This document shows, piece after piece, positions 17,763 through 27,970 of a stretch of DNA of 64,000 bases. Under the pieces are notes generated by a model that worked only from the letters and a program-made list of their open reading frames with translations, ran no database searches and was not told the DNA's origin. The position numbers and the translations under genes were made by a program. Each line of letters starts with the position of its first letter. Within the stretch, counting starts at the first letter, position 1. Source of the stretch: Roseinatronobacter sp. S2 (GTDB lineage: Bacteria > Pseudomonadota > Alphaproteobacteria > Rhodobacterales > Rhodobacteraceae); NCBI RefSeq assembly GCF_029581395.1, contig NZ_CP121115.1:434001-498000 (forward strand). The letters are read 5' to 3'.

Positions 17763-19954
17763 GCACCAAATTCAAGATGGACGCTCCCTGTCCGCGCCTG
17801 CTGGATCAGATGGCGCAAGGTGTGATCCACCTTCCGCTTGATCGTGTGGAAGGGCCGGTTAAAGTCACTGGCCGCGCAACATATGCAGCCGAGCGTGCGC
17901 TTCCCGATCAGGCCGAGGGCGTGCTGGTGCGCGCGACTATCGCCCAAGGCCGCGTTATCGGAATGAACAATGATGCGGTCCACGCCCTGCCCGGCGTGCT
18001 GGGCGTCTTTGCGGACGAACGGTTCCTGCGCAACCCCGCACAGGGCGGCGCCGGAAAGGCACCTGTTCAAGGTGTGACGGACGTGTTCTATCATGGTCAG
18101 CCGGTCGCCCTTGTTGTGGCTGAAAATCTGGAACAGGCCCGCCATGCCGCCGCCAGCTTCAGGCTGCACTATGATGAAGTTGCAGCGCAAGTTGACCCTG
18201 ATGCGGCGACAACGATTGAACGACCCGACGCGCACAAACTGGAGCAGGGTGATTTCGACCACGCCATGGCGCAGGCGCACGCGACCGTGGACCAGATTTA
18301 CACGACAGCACCGCACCACGCGGCAGCAATGGAACTGCACGCCTCGGTTGCAGAATGGACGGATGGATGCCTTACGCTGCATGGCGCATTCCAGATGCTC
18401 AAATACAACCGGGCGGAACTTGCCGATGCACTGGGCATTGCGCCCGAACAGGTGCGGATACTTTCGCCCTATGTGGGTGGGGGGGTCGGCTCCAAACTCG
18501 GCATCTCGCCCGAGGCGGTGGCCGCCGCGATTGCAGCGCGCGCGCTGGGTCGGCCCGTCAGGGTCATGATGACGCGCAAGCAGGCCTTTACAATGACCAC
18601 CCACCGCACGGCCACGCGCCAGCGGCTGCGCCTGGCGGCTGATGCGCAGGGACACCTGAGCGCTATCGGCCACGAAGATCGCGTCTATAACCTGCCGGGC
18701 GAGAGTTTCAGCGAACCGACAGCGCAGTCCACGCATTTTCTTTATTCCGGTGCGAACCGCCGGATGGCGCAGCAACTGGTGCGGGTGAACCGCCCCTGTG
18801 CCGGTTCCGTCCGCGCACCGGGCGAGGCGGTGGGAATGCTTGCGCTGGAAGCGGCTATGGACGAGTTGGCCCAGACACTTGGCATCGACCCTGTGGAGTT
18901 ACGCAAGCGCAACATCCCCGAACGGCACCCCGAAACGGGCATTCCATTCTCTGCACGGCGCTTTGCCGCTTGTATGGACAAGGGTGCGCGCCTCTTTGGC
19001 TGGGGAACCCGCAACCCCGCGACAGGGAAGCGCAGCGAAGGCGAATGGCTGATCGGTCTTGGCATGGCGGCTGCTGCGCGGGTCAACATGGTCTCTGCCT
19101 CTCGCGCGCGCGTTACGCTGCGGTCCGACGGCATCGCGCTGGTCGAGACGGACATGACCGATATCGGCACCGGCACATATACAATCCTTGGCCAGATTGC
19201 CGCTGAAATGCTGGGTTTGCCGTTGGCGCAAGTCGAGGTTCGCCTTGGCGACACAGACTTGCCGCCTTCGGCAGGATCAGGCGGCTCTCACGGGGCATCG
19301 TCCGCAGGCTCATCCGTGTTTCTGGCCTGCGAAACCCTTCGCGCGCGGCTTGCAGAACGTCTGGGCTGCGCCCCGGAAGACCTTACGCTGAAGGACGGCG
19401 TTGCCATCGGTGCAAACCATAGGGTCCCCTTGAAAGAGATGCTACCGGACGGTCTGATGTCCGAAGAAGGCCATTTTGAACCGGGCGCGACCAGCAAGCA
19501 GACAAGCCAGGCATCCTATGGTGCCTTTTTTGCGGAAGTCGGTGTGAACAGAATAACAGGCGAGGCCCGCGTGCGCAGAATGCTTGGCACCTTCGCCGCC
19601 GGGCGTATCCTGAACGAAAAGACCGCGCGTTCACAATGTCAGGGGGGTATGATCTGGGGCATCGGCGCGGCCCTGACAGAGGAGATGATGTTCGATCCGT
19701 GCGACGGCCATCCGGTCAATAACGATCTTGCCGAATATCACTTGCCGGTAAACCGCGACTGCCCGCAGATTAAGGTGCATCTGCTTGAAGATCGCGATGA
19801 CATGGCCTGCCCCATCCAGTCAAAGGGTATAGGCGAGCTTGGTATCTCCGGCGCGGGCGCTGCCGTTCTGAACGCGATCCATAACGCAACGGGTATTCGC
19901 ATACGCAGCTATCCCGCAACGCTGGACAAGATACTCCCACACCTGCCCGATTGA
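17759..19954 (+). CDS. paoC: Aldehyde oxidoreductase, molybdenum subunit
   Basis: A 731-residue molybdopterin-binding catalytic subunit of the xanthine dehydrogenase family. Key regions are [22 protein letters not shown] and [13 protein letters not shown], with the expected catalytic glutamate Glu693 in KGIGELGIS near the C terminus. With the [2Fe-2S] and FAD subunits it forms a PaoABC-type enzyme oxidising aldehydes, probably aromatic ones. The usual XdhC/PaoD maturation factor is not adjacent, so it must be encoded elsewhere. Confidence 0.9.
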   Translation: MSTKFKMDAPCPRLLDQMAQGVIHLPLDRVEGPVKVTGRATYAAERALPDQAEGVLVRATIAQGRVIGMNNDAVHALPGVLGVFADERFLRNPAQGGAGKAPVQGVTDVFYHGQPVALVVAENLEQARHAAASFRLHYDEVAAQVDPDAATTIERPDAHKLEQGDFDHAMAQAHATVDQIYTTAPHHAAAMELHASVAEWTDGCLTLHGAFQMLKYNRAELADALGIAPEQVRILSPYVGGGVGSKLGISPEAVAAAIAARALGRPVRVMMTRKQAFTMTTHRTATRQRLRLAADAQGHLSAIGHEDRVYNLPGESFSEPTAQSTHFLYSGANRRMAQQLVRVNRPCAGSVRAPGEAVGMLALEAAMDELAQTLGIDPVELRKRNIPERHPETGIPFSARRFAACMDKGARLFGWGTRNPATGKRSEGEWLIGLGMAAAARVNMVSASRARVTLRSDGIALVETDMTDIGTGTYTILGQIAAEMLGLPLAQVEVRLGDTDLPPSAGSGGSHGASSAGSSVFLACETLRARLAERLGCAPEDLTLKDGVAIGANHRVPLKEMLPDGLMSEEGHFEPGATSKQTSQASYGAFFAEVGVNRITGEARVRRMLGTFAAGRILNEKTARSQCQGGMIWGIGAALTEEMMFDPCDGHPVNNDLAEYHLPVNRDCPQIKVHLLEDRDDMACPIQSKGIGELGISGAGAAVLNAIHNATGIRIRSYPATLDKILPHLPD

Positions 19955-20145
19955 CGGGGGCACGCCAGACCTGCGGACAGGAACGAAGCACGGCAAGGCC
20001 TGCCTCCCCCTCCCTTGCTAGATCCGTCGGAACACGACACACGTTAGCCAGCTTATATCGCATATATCCCCGTGCAGCTGGCCATCGGCGGCTTGGGGCG
20101 TTGAGTGGCGACATTTGTCTGCCGCTCGCGCAGAAACGCCCCCCC

Positions 20146-20562
20146 TCAAAAACCGTCCCAAACCCCCGGTGTTGTGGCAAGTTCCAGAAGGTTCCCGTCA
20201 GGGTCGCGGAAATACAGACTATGCCCGCCGTTTTTCCAGTCAGATGTCCCCACTATGGTTATGCCATGCGCGGCCAGATGTGCACGCCATGGCTGCATTT
20301 CATCTGGCGTGACGGCAAAGGCTATGTGCAACTGTCCAGACCCGTCATGTGGCGGAATCACCCCGCCGGGTGTGTGAACAGGTTCGGTCGTGGCACCGCG
20401 AACAAACAACAAAAGCACGCTGCGGCCATTGATATTGTAGGCGCACATCCTGTCATCTGCATGCAGAACAGGCAGACCCATGATACCCTCATAGAACGCG
20501 GTCGCGCGCTCAAGGTCATCGACATAAAGCGCCGTTTCGAGGATGGAATGTATCTTTGGCAT
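20146..20562 (-). CDS. VOC-family (glyoxalase/bleomycin-resistance fold) protein
   Basis: A 138-residue protein with two vicinal-oxygen-chelate repeats: ALYVDDLERATAFYEGIMGLPV at the start, and HIAFAVTPDEM followed by SLYFRDPDGNLLEL at the end, which contains the typical metal-binding Glu. It is a small dioxygenase- or lyase-like enzyme or a drug-binding protein; the substrate is unknown. It lies 55 bases downstream of the RND pump genes on the same strand. It has a good ribosome site (GAGG) before the ATG at 20562. Confidence 0.85.
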   Translation of the reverse strand: MPKIHSILETALYVDDLERATAFYEGIMGLPVLHADDRMCAYNINGRSVLLLFVRGATTEPVHTPGGVIPPHDGSGQLHIAFAVTPDEMQPWRAHLAAHGITIVGTSDWKNGGHSLYFRDPDGNLLELATTPGVWDGF

Positions 20563-20616
20563 GGTTGAACCTCTTTCGTTTGTGGTTGCAGATAAAACTA
20601 CGCCTGTCGCAGCACA

Positions 20617-23600
20617 TTAAAGTCTATCATCGCGCCCTGCCCGCTTGTCGCGACGGTTGCCGTCCCACGCCAGCAGCGCAGGTGTCAGCAGGATCGTGAT
20701 GACACTGGAAAACACCAGTCCGCCCACAATGGCCGTGGACAGCTGAACCCAGAACTGCCCCGACGGCGCCCCGACAAACAGATCCCGCCCGAAGAAATCC
20801 ACCGTCAGCCCCAACACCAGCGGCATTAATCCGACCACTGTGGTCACGGCGGTCAGCAGCACCGGACGGAACCGCTCTCCACCCGCCCGAAAGGCAGCTT
20901 CTGCCGGCGGCAAGCCGTTTGCGTGGTGTTCATTATAGGCGTCAATCAGCACGATGTTGTTGTTCACCACGATCCCCGCCAGCGCGACAATGCCAATCCC
21001 GCTCATCACCACCGAAAATGCCTCTTGGCGGATGACCAGCGCCAGCAGCACACCCGCCAGTGAAAAAATGATCGCTGACAACACCAGAATGCTTTGGAAA
21101 AAACTGTTGAGTTGGGTCAGCAGGATGGCGAACATCAAAAAGACAGCGACGATGAACGCGGTGATCAGAAAAGTTATCGCTTCCTGCTGGTCCTCGATCT
21201 CGCCTGCGAAACGGATGTCGACCCCGTCGTTGAAATCCTCTGCATCGATGATACGCTGTAGCACCGCGATTTCCTCGGCCACAGTGGTGCCTGCCGCGAT
21301 ACCCGCCGAGATGGTCTGCACATTGCGCGCGTCGACACGGGTGATCACCGGCGACGCCGGTGCGGCGGTAATGGTCACAAAATTGGCGATCGGCACCATA
21401 CCGGCCTGTGTCGCGATACGCAGAGTGCTAAGCTGGGCGAAGGTGCGCTCCTCTGCCGGATAGCGCAGGCGTATATCAACCTCGTCTGGGGCAAATGCGG
21501 GCAGATAGGTGCCCAGCGTGACACCGCGCGTAAGAAGCTGAACAGTGCTGCCCAGCGTGTCGATATCGACGCCGTAGCGCGCGGCCTGTTCGCGGTCGAC
21601 CTGAATGCGAACCTCGGGGCTGGGGTCTGGCACGTCGCTTGTGATGTCGGTGAACGTGCCACGCTGTTCCATCAGGCGTTGCAGGCGGCGCGCGGCATCG
21701 GGCAACAGCGCACGGTCCTGCGCCGCGACCTCTATCTGGATTGGTCGCGCCTCTCCCGGCCCCGCTTCCTGTGCTTCGACCAGCACACGGATGCCCGGAA
21801 GCTCCTGCGTGCGGGCACGCATTGTGTCGATGATCTCGGAAACCGGGGCGCGGATGCGCCAGTCGGTGAAATCGATTTGTAACGTTCCAATGGTGTTTGG
21901 GGCAAGATTGGATTGCAGGCGCTCCTCAATAGTCCCGATGGTGCGCGCATAGACAGTGTTGACGCCATCCATGCCGATGATGCGGTTTTCCACCATCCGC
22001 ACCAGACGGTCCGCCTCATGCACCGAAAGGTTACCGTCGGCTTCTATCTGGACCTGCGCGCGGTCCGGCTCCACAGCGGGAAAAAACTCGACCCCGCGCC
22101 CAAGGGCGGAATAGACAGCAAAAGACACCACCAGCGCAAGCAGGCTGACGCCAAGCGCAAAACCCGGCCGCGCGATAACATAGGTCAGTATGCGGTCATA
22201 AAAGGCCGGACGTGCCGCCGAGTCCGACACCCCGGATGATGACACCCGACGCGCGTAAAGCGAGCCGATCAGCGGCACAAAGACCAGCGCCATCAACAGC
22301 GAGGCCGAGAGCGTGACAATGACGGTAGCAGGCAGGTAGAACATGAACTGCCCCGCGATGCCCGGCCAGAACAGAAGCGGGACAAACACCGCCAGCGTGG
22401 TTGCAACAGCCGCCGTAATCGGCCAGGACATACGCTGCGCCGCCTTCAGAAACGCCTCTCGCTGCGAAAAGCCCTCGGCGCGGTAGCGCTCTGCCAGTTC
22501 CACGACAACGATGGTGCCATCAACCAGCATACCCACCACAAGGATCAGGCCGAACAACACCACGATGTTAAGCGTGAAACCGAACAGGTTTATAGCCAGA
22601 ATACCGCCAAGAAATGCACCGGGGATTGCCACGGCGACCAGAAGCGACGCGCGCAGCCCAAGCGCCAGAAGCGTGGTCAGCATTACCAGCAGCACCGCCG
22701 CAATGACATTATTTTCAAGATCACTGAGCAGGGTCTGGATGTCTTCGGCCTGATCCTGCAGGAAGCTGATCTGCACCGCATCACCCCAGTCGCCACGCAG
22801 ATCCTCGGCCGCTGCGCGCACTGCGTCCACGGTATCAATGACATTGGCGCCTGCAGTCTTTGATATGTCCAGCCCGATGGTTGCCTGACCGTCAAGGCGC
22901 GCAAAACTGACCGGGTCCTGAAATGTCTGGCGCACCTCGGCCACGTCCTGAACGCGCACTACGGTGCCGTTGCTGACCTGCACAGGCATGGTCAACACAT
23001 CCGCCACCGTTTCCACAGTGCCCGGAATAGCCACCCCTATATTCCCCGCGCCGGTGTCGAAGGCACCGGCAGGAACAAGCTGATTGTTGTTTTGCACAAC
23101 CTGGCTTATTTCCTGTGTGGACAAACCATAAGACTGCATCGCCAGCGGGTTCACGATAATTTCCATCAGATCATCGCGCGCACCACTCAGATTGGCCTCC
23201 AGCACGCCGGTCAGTCCCTCAACCCGGTCCTGCAATTCGCGCGCCATCGCAATCAACTCGCGCTCCGGCACATTGCCCGACAACGCCACGGTCAGGATCG
23301 GGAACAGCGACATGTCAACTTCGTTGACGACAGGCGGGTCGGCACCAGCGGGCAGCGCGGGCTGCGCATTGTCGGCTTCATCGCGCACGCTTTGCAGGGC
23401 TGTCTGTTGATCGAAGCCCGGCGTGAATTCCAGCGTCATGCGGGCGAACCCCTCTCCCGCGTCGGCGCGCATCTCGCGCAATCCCGCCAATCCCTGAAAC
23501 TGCCGTTCCAGCGGCTCGACCAGCAGTCTTGCACTGTCTTCGGGCGAAATGCCGGAATAGGACACATTCACAATAAACACCGGAATATCAATTTCGGGCG

Positions 23601-23712
23601 TCGCCTCTTTGGGGATGGTCACATAGGAATATCCGCCAGCCAGCAGGGTCAGCACCAGCAGCAAAAGCATTGTCCGCATGCGGCTGAAGGCCGCGTTGAT
23701 CAGCCCATGCAT
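20617..23712 (-). CDS. RND efflux transporter, inner-membrane permease
   Basis: A 1031-residue RND permease with the standard two-fold organisation: a helix at the N terminus, a large periplasmic pore domain, helices 2-6, then the same again. It matches the AcrB/HAE-1 length. Helix 4 reads GMLVDGTIVVVE, so only the first of AcrB's paired Asp407-Asp408 is present, and helix 10 reads VVNNNIVLIDAYNEHH, with no lysine at the Lys940 position. The proton relay is therefore unlike AcrB. Its ATG overlaps the stop of the adaptor gene (TGATG). No outer-membrane TolC-like gene is adjacent. Confidence 0.92.
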   Translation of the reverse strand: MHGLINAAFSRMRTMLLLLVLTLLAGGYSYVTIPKEATPEIDIPVFIVNVSYSGISPEDSARLLVEPLERQFQGLAGLREMRADAGEGFARMTLEFTPGFDQQTALQSVRDEADNAQPALPAGADPPVVNEVDMSLFPILTVALSGNVPERELIAMARELQDRVEGLTGVLEANLSGARDDLMEIIVNPLAMQSYGLSTQEISQVVQNNNQLVPAGAFDTGAGNIGVAIPGTVETVADVLTMPVQVSNGTVVRVQDVAEVRQTFQDPVSFARLDGQATIGLDISKTAGANVIDTVDAVRAAAEDLRGDWGDAVQISFLQDQAEDIQTLLSDLENNVIAAVLLVMLTTLLALGLRASLLVAVAIPGAFLGGILAINLFGFTLNIVVLFGLILVVGMLVDGTIVVVELAERYRAEGFSQREAFLKAAQRMSWPITAAVATTLAVFVPLLFWPGIAGQFMFYLPATVIVTLSASLLMALVFVPLIGSLYARRVSSSGVSDSAARPAFYDRILTYVIARPGFALGVSLLALVVSFAVYSALGRGVEFFPAVEPDRAQVQIEADGNLSVHEADRLVRMVENRIIGMDGVNTVYARTIGTIEERLQSNLAPNTIGTLQIDFTDWRIRAPVSEIIDTMRARTQELPGIRVLVEAQEAGPGEARPIQIEVAAQDRALLPDAARRLQRLMEQRGTFTDITSDVPDPSPEVRIQVDREQAARYGVDIDTLGSTVQLLTRGVTLGTYLPAFAPDEVDIRLRYPAEERTFAQLSTLRIATQAGMVPIANFVTITAAPASPVITRVDARNVQTISAGIAAGTTVAEEIAVLQRIIDAEDFNDGVDIRFAGEIEDQQEAITFLITAFIVAVFLMFAILLTQLNSFFQSILVLSAIIFSLAGVLLALVIRQEAFSVVMSGIGIVALAGIVVNNNIVLIDAYNEHHANGLPPAEAAFRAGGERFRPVLLTAVTTVVGLMPLVLGLTVDFFGRDLFVGAPSGQFWVQLSTAIVGGLVFSSVITILLTPALLAWDGNRRDKRAGRDDRL

Positions 23713-24872
23713 CAGTCATCCTCCGCAGGGGCGGCATTTTCAGAACCGGCCTCCGGTTCGTGCGGCACTTCGGCGGGTGCGGCATCATTGTCGGGTATAT
23801 CGCCCAGATATTCGGGGGGCGTCTCAGTGACAGTGACCCGCTGGCCGGGCGCTAGGCTGCCCTGACTGATGGTGACGATCCGCGCGCGGTCCGCCAGGCC
23901 GGTGATCCAGACACCATCGCCGCGGGCGCGCACCACCTCGACAGGGAGGAACGCAATCCGGTCGTCATCATCCACCACATGCACGCCCAGCCGGCCCTGT
24001 TCATCCAGACGCCCCAGCGCCGGTGAAACCCTGTGCGCGCTGACAGTCTCGAACGGCAGAACGACCTCGGCGCTTAAGCCCGAAGGCAGCGCGCCATCGC
24101 TGTTGTCCATTTCCACCTCGACGCGGAAGGTGCGCGTCGCCGCATCTGCCACTGCGGAAACGAAGCGCACTTCCCCCTCTTGCGCGCCGCCACCGATAAA
24201 GCGCACCAGCGCCGGCATCCCTGTGCGGATGCCCTGAATGGCCGTTTGCTGAACCTGCACCGACGCAATCAGCCGCGCATTATCCACCACTTCCAGAACT
24301 TCCCCGCCAACACTGACATAGCTGCCAATATCGGTGATAACCTCGTTAATGACGCCATCTATGGGTGCGGTCAGTTCGGTATTGGCGATTTCCAGTTCGA
24401 TGGTCTGCAACTCGGCGCGTGCGGCCTCCAACTCGGCGCGTCGGGCCTGCGCTTCTGCTTCGGTGCCGATGTCGCGATCCGCAAGTCCGCGCGCCGCATC
24501 ATAGTCGCGACTGGCAGACGCGACCTGCGCTTCGGCCCGCGCCAGCCTTGCCGTGCGGTCATCAGCCGACACCCGCCCGACGCGGTCGCCGCGCGACACA
24601 TGACTGCCTTGCGCGGCAATCTCTTCGATAATCCCGTCCACACGCGCGCGTAGAATAGTGACCTGAACCGGTTCCACATCCCCGTACAGCACCAGTTCAA
24701 GCGTGATGTCCTCGGCCTCGCTCCAGCTTGCTGCAACGCGTGGCACCCGTTCATCCTCCGGTTCCGGTGCTTGCACCTGCTCACGGAACAGCATGCCGCG
24801 TCCGATCCACACGGCGATGACCAGTATGATCGCGACAAATACGACCGATGTCGGGTTGATCAATCTGCGCAT
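23712..24872 (-). CDS. RND efflux periplasmic adaptor (MFP) subunit
   Basis: About 386 residues: an N-terminal membrane anchor (SVVFVAIILVIAVWIGRGML), a lipoyl-like hairpin (GIIEEIAAQGSHVSRGDRVG), a long alanine/glutamate-rich coiled coil (about residues 110-160), the second half of the lipoyl domain (ELTAPIDGVINEV) and a beta-barrel domain. The C terminus is acidic and low in complexity. The ATG at 24872 has GGAGCAG upstream and is preferred over a GTG 18 bases further up. It couples the permease to an outer-membrane channel. Confidence 0.9.
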   Translation of the reverse strand: MRRLINPTSVVFVAIILVIAVWIGRGMLFREQVQAPEPEDERVPRVAASWSEAEDITLELVLYGDVEPVQVTILRARVDGIIEEIAAQGSHVSRGDRVGRVSADDRTARLARAEAQVASASRDYDAARGLADRDIGTEAEAQARRAELEAARAELQTIELEIANTELTAPIDGVINEVITDIGSYVSVGGEVLEVVDNARLIASVQVQQTAIQGIRTGMPALVRFIGGGAQEGEVRFVSAVADAATRTFRVEVEMDNSDGALPSGLSAEVVLPFETVSAHRVSPALGRLDEQGRLGVHVVDDDDRIAFLPVEVVRARGDGVWITGLADRARIVTISQGSLAPGQRVTVTETPPEYLGDIPDNDAAPAEVPHEPEAGSENAAPAEDD

Positions 24873-25286
24873 CGTCTCACTCTGCTCCACATGTCACACA
24901 AATTGAATTTCACAAGACATCAGCTTATCCAGCATTCAGCGACTTGCGCATCGTTCGTTGCCAAGGCATGGCAAGTGGTCTGTCACAAACGTGACAGCGG
25001 GCCCCCGTGCGCCCGTGATCACGCACGAGGATTCCAGCCTGCGGCTGGCGCAACAAACTTCAGCCTGTTTCCAACCTCAAGCCAGACGACATGGCAGATC
25101 ACTCCTTCGCAGGGGTTAAACCCGAACCCTTCAGCGCTAACGCAACGGACCGCCTGCACGCATCTTGTTGTCAGAACTCGATTGCGCGGGCTTAGGTTCC
25201 CTTTATTCCGAAGTTACCACTTGCACGATGTTTTCAGCTTAGGGGACAGAACCGGCCAATATTTGTCGGCCCAGTGCCTGCCGTTC
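24873..25286. other. Gene-free stretch with short hairpins
   Basis: No convincing coding sequence. It presumably holds the promoter of the RND operon (minus strand). Two short inverted repeats are visible: TTGCCA/TGGCAA around 24959-24975 and CTGTCAC/GTGACAG around 24979-24997. Neither is followed by a T-run. They could be operator-like, but no local TetR or MarR gene controls the pump. Confidence 0.4.
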
Positions 25287-25547
25287 TCAGCCCTTGCTGG
25301 GCCGACCGAACCCACCCAGAATACGCGAGCCCGCCAGAAGGAGCACCAAAAAGACCAAAGACAGCGCTGCCGGCATATCCGCCACCCCCAGCCACAAAAA
25401 AACCGAAACGCCGCATCCAATCAGCACAATCCCTGAAAGGGTAGCGCCCCGACCGCCCGACTCTGGTCGCGGCGCGGAACCGTCTGAATCTTCAAACCGT
25501 CCCACGACGGCGACAAAGCCCGCCAGCACGACCGCGAAGGCCAACAC
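25287..25547 (-). CDS. Small membrane protein, hypothetical
   Basis: About 86 residues from a GTG, with three hydrophobic segments and a glycine/proline-rich polar linker (DSDGSAPRPESGG) between the first two. The frame is open about 13 codons further upstream without an ATG. No family recognised. It is not clearly linked to either neighbour. Confidence 0.5.
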   Translation of the reverse strand: MLAFAVVLAGFVAVVGRFEDSDGSAPRPESGGRGATLSGIVLIGCGVSVFLWLGVADMPAALSLVFLVLLLAGSRILGGFGRPSKG

Positions 25548-25708
25548 CCAAAGCGGCTGCTGCGCCCACCATCCCTGCCCGCCATCCTAGTATTTCCGCC
25601 CATCGTTGGCATTTCGATGCGCTGCCCCGTTTGACGCATTTTCAGGGTGGAAGGTCATGTGTTGAGCAACATCAACAGACCAAGCACCAATTCCGCCTGC
25701 CGCGCGAC

Positions 25709-26596
25709 TTAACCATCGGCCCAGACCAGCGAGCGATGCAGTTGTGCACCGGCCCAGGCGCCATCGCCGACCGCCAATGACACAGAGTGCGGCGCGCGTG
25801 CGACATCACCGCAGGCAAAAATGCCGGGAATGCTGGTTTCCTTGCTCTCGCTCGTCATGATCTGCGTGCCCATCGGCGACTCGGTCAGCGTGCAACCTGC
25901 GGCTTCAGCCAGCGGGCTTGCGGGGGTCGTGCGTGTGGCAATGAAAAGCCCGGCAAATGACAGGCATCGCCCGTCGCGCAGTTCAACATCCGCATTGCCC
26001 GTAACCTGCATAATCTGCGTTTCTTCAATTGTTACCCCGCGCCTGCCCAGATCGCTGCGCTGTGCCGCGTCCAGCGTCAGGACATTATTTGTGAGGAATG
26101 TAACCTTTCCCCATTCCGGCAGTAATTGCGCCTGATGCATGGACATCGGCGCACTGGCGATAACGCCAATATGCCCCTGATCCAATTCAAAACCATGGCA
26201 ATAGGGACAATGGAATACCGATACGCCCCAACGCTCGTGCAGGCCAGCAATGTCGGGCAGCTGATCTGATACCCCCGTTGCCAGCAAAACACGCTGACCC
26301 GAAAATTCCTCGTTGCGCGTGGTCAAGACCTCGAACTGCCCTTTCCGGCCTGAGATCGCATTTGCATTGCCCTCGACCCAGTGCAGGGTCGGATAGACAT
26401 CAAGCTGCGCGCGGGCATCTGCCCAGATCCGGGCAGGATCAACACCGTCCTGCCCCAGAAAACCATGCGAATGACTGGCAAAACGGTTGCGGCGATGGCC
26501 CGCGTCGATCACCAGAACCTTGCGGCGCGCGCGCGCCAGTTGAAGGGCCGCCGCCATTCCGGCATAACTGCCCCCAATTACGATCACATCGTGCAT
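25709..26596 (-). CDS. NAD(P)/FAD-dependent oxidoreductase, thioredoxin-reductase-like
   Basis: A 295-residue flavoprotein. FAD-binding motif VIVIGGSYAGMAAALQLARA at the N terminus; the redox pair is CPYC (FHCPYCHGFE), as in thioredoxin-reductase-like proteins; the second FAD motif is GIFACGDVARAP near the C terminus. The NAD(P) motif (IGVIASAPMSMHQ) deviates from the canonical GxGxxA, so nucleotide use is uncertain. It starts 3 bases after the Rrf2 gene and is probably controlled by it. Confidence 0.87.
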   Translation of the reverse strand: MHDVIVIGGSYAGMAAALQLARARRKVLVIDAGHRRNRFASHSHGFLGQDGVDPARIWADARAQLDVYPTLHWVEGNANAISGRKGQFEVLTTRNEEFSGQRVLLATGVSDQLPDIAGLHERWGVSVFHCPYCHGFELDQGHIGVIASAPMSMHQAQLLPEWGKVTFLTNNVLTLDAAQRSDLGRRGVTIEETQIMQVTGNADVELRDGRCLSFAGLFIATRTTPASPLAEAAGCTLTESPMGTQIMTSESKETSIPGIFACGDVARAPHSVSLAVGDGAWAGAQLHRSLVWADG

Positions 26597-26599
26597 GTG

Positions 26600-27043
26600 C
26601 TACTCCTTCACGTCCCGCCTGCCTGCATGGCGACGGGAAAAATCCTGGGCCAGATCAGCCAGCGTCACATTCTCGAAGCGTTTCATCAGCAACGCTTCCG
26701 CGTCAGTAAAGGCATCCTCAAGCGCGGCATTGACCGACTGCTCAACCAGGCATTGCGGGTTTTCGTTGCGGTTACCGATGGCAAAAATGGCAGGCTCGCC
26801 CAATGCTTCATGCAACTGGCGCAGGTTTACAGTCGCCAGATCGACCGAGATGCGCCACCCTCCTGCATGCCCCCTTGCCGCGGATACCAGCCCTGCATCG
26901 CGCAGCAATCCCATAGTGCGTCGCACCACAACGGGGTTCGCCCCAAGGCACTGCCCCAACACATCAGATGTGATTGGACCATCGTGTTCTGCAATATGCA
27001 GCAGTGCATGAAGAACGGATGAAAGCCGACTGTCTCTTTTCAT
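26600..27043 (-). CDS. Rrf2-family transcriptional regulator
   Basis: About 147 residues (start MKRDSRLSSVLHALLH) with the N-terminal winged helix of the Rrf2 family (ITSDVLGQCLGANPVVVRRTMGLL, then GGWRISV). The three clustered cysteines of IscR/NsrR-type members are absent; only isolated Cys residues occur, so it probably does not carry an Fe-S cluster and resembles YwnA-type members. It is the first gene of a two-gene operon with the flavoprotein that follows. Confidence 0.85.
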   Translation of the reverse strand: MKRDSRLSSVLHALLHIAEHDGPITSDVLGQCLGANPVVVRRTMGLLRDAGLVSAARGHAGGWRISVDLATVNLRQLHEALGEPAIFAIGNRNENPQCLVEQSVNAALEDAFTDAEALLMKRFENVTLADLAQDFSRRHAGRRDVKE

Positions 27044-27060
27044 GTAACCATAGATGTTAC
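27044..27060. promoter_or_regulatory. Candidate Rrf2 autoregulatory operator
   Basis: GTAAC-N7-GTTAC, a dyad of two perfect 5-base half-sites, begins immediately upstream of the Rrf2 start codon, in an AT-rich tract. Position and symmetry suit repression by a dimeric regulator. Short and unproven. Confidence 0.35.
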
Positions 27061-27079
27061 GAATTAAATGAAGTGTCAA

Positions 27080-27970
27080 TAATCGTCCTATTACTTCTTG
27101 GTGTATTCCGCAGACATACAGGGCTCGTATTGGGATATCCGATGGGTCAGAACCTTCTTGGCAACATATCAGGTTGTCAGGGACTTAAAGTATTATATGT
27201 GCAAAAATTATCCCTTTTGCACACTACATAGGGATCATTGGTTGAGTGTATCGGATAGCCGTTTACCACGCACCGGAATAGTTCGAATTGTATAGCACTC
27301 AATGTAAGGACTCCAGCAGAATCAGGGCTTGATTTGAACATAAGCATGCCGTTTCAAGCGGGTCCTGTTTCATGAAGATGATTGATCATGCCTGCATCTG
27401 AACAGTGGATCAGCCCCCTGCCCCGCCCACTGACGTTGAATTCCACGGGCTGGGCAGGCATTTAGTGTCGGTCAGCATTGGCTGACATATGTTCCCGTCC
27501 TGGTGCCGGCGCGGATTTACAAGAACGCGATGTTGGCCGCGGCCAACATCGACGGGCCGTTCGAAGAGAGTGACATCAGGCAGGAAACAGACTGCGCAAT
27601 GATACATCGACGCACAACTACCGCGCATGGCCAATGCGACCGGTGTCCCAGCGTCGCATTGGCCGATGTTTGAAATATTGCTTATGATCTCGGTCCAAGG
27701 AGAAATCCATTATCTGTTTCTGAGCATCGCTTCGGGTATTATCGGCATTCATAGGGGCAGGGTTCAGTTATCGTTCGATCTGTGTCAGGCGGTTCGGGGA
27801 TGACACGGCATGTTTTATGCGAATTCAGCCGTGCTTTGTTTGTATGTCTAAACCCGTTTTGCTTAGAATGTGGGGCATCTGCCATAACCCTGCATATGGG
27901 ATTACCCAAGGGAAATGGCGGGGCTTTCATGCGGATGGTCGCCTGCGCGCCGTTCATTTATCGTTTTTTC
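27080..27970. other. Gene-free region downstream of repC
   Basis: About 890 bases with lower GC and no convincing gene on either strand. It holds a 24-base perfect palindrome (27528-27551) described separately, a perfect 9-base inverted repeat TGTGCAAAA/TTTTGCACA (27198-27223) and GTCAGC/GCTGAC (27471-27486). The density of dyads beside repC suggests a partition or replication-control role. Short frames here look like chance. Confidence 0.5.
27528..27551. repeat. parS-like palindrome 1
   Basis: A 24-base perfect palindrome whose core, GTTGGCCGCGGCCAAC (27532-27547), has the GTT-N10-AAC form of repABC partition sites. Two further palindromes with nearly the same core occur within 2 kb (27988-28003 and 29325-29340), differing only in the central two bases (GC here, AT there). 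RepB is the likely binding protein. Confidence 0.7.

Noticed and set aside
17636..18775. 379-codon minus-strand frame opposite paoC
   Set aside because: Antisense to a well-conserved molybdenum subunit, with no recognisable family.
27080..27970. CRISPR or iteron array near repC
   Set aside because: Several inverted repeats are present, but there are no regularly spaced direct repeats.
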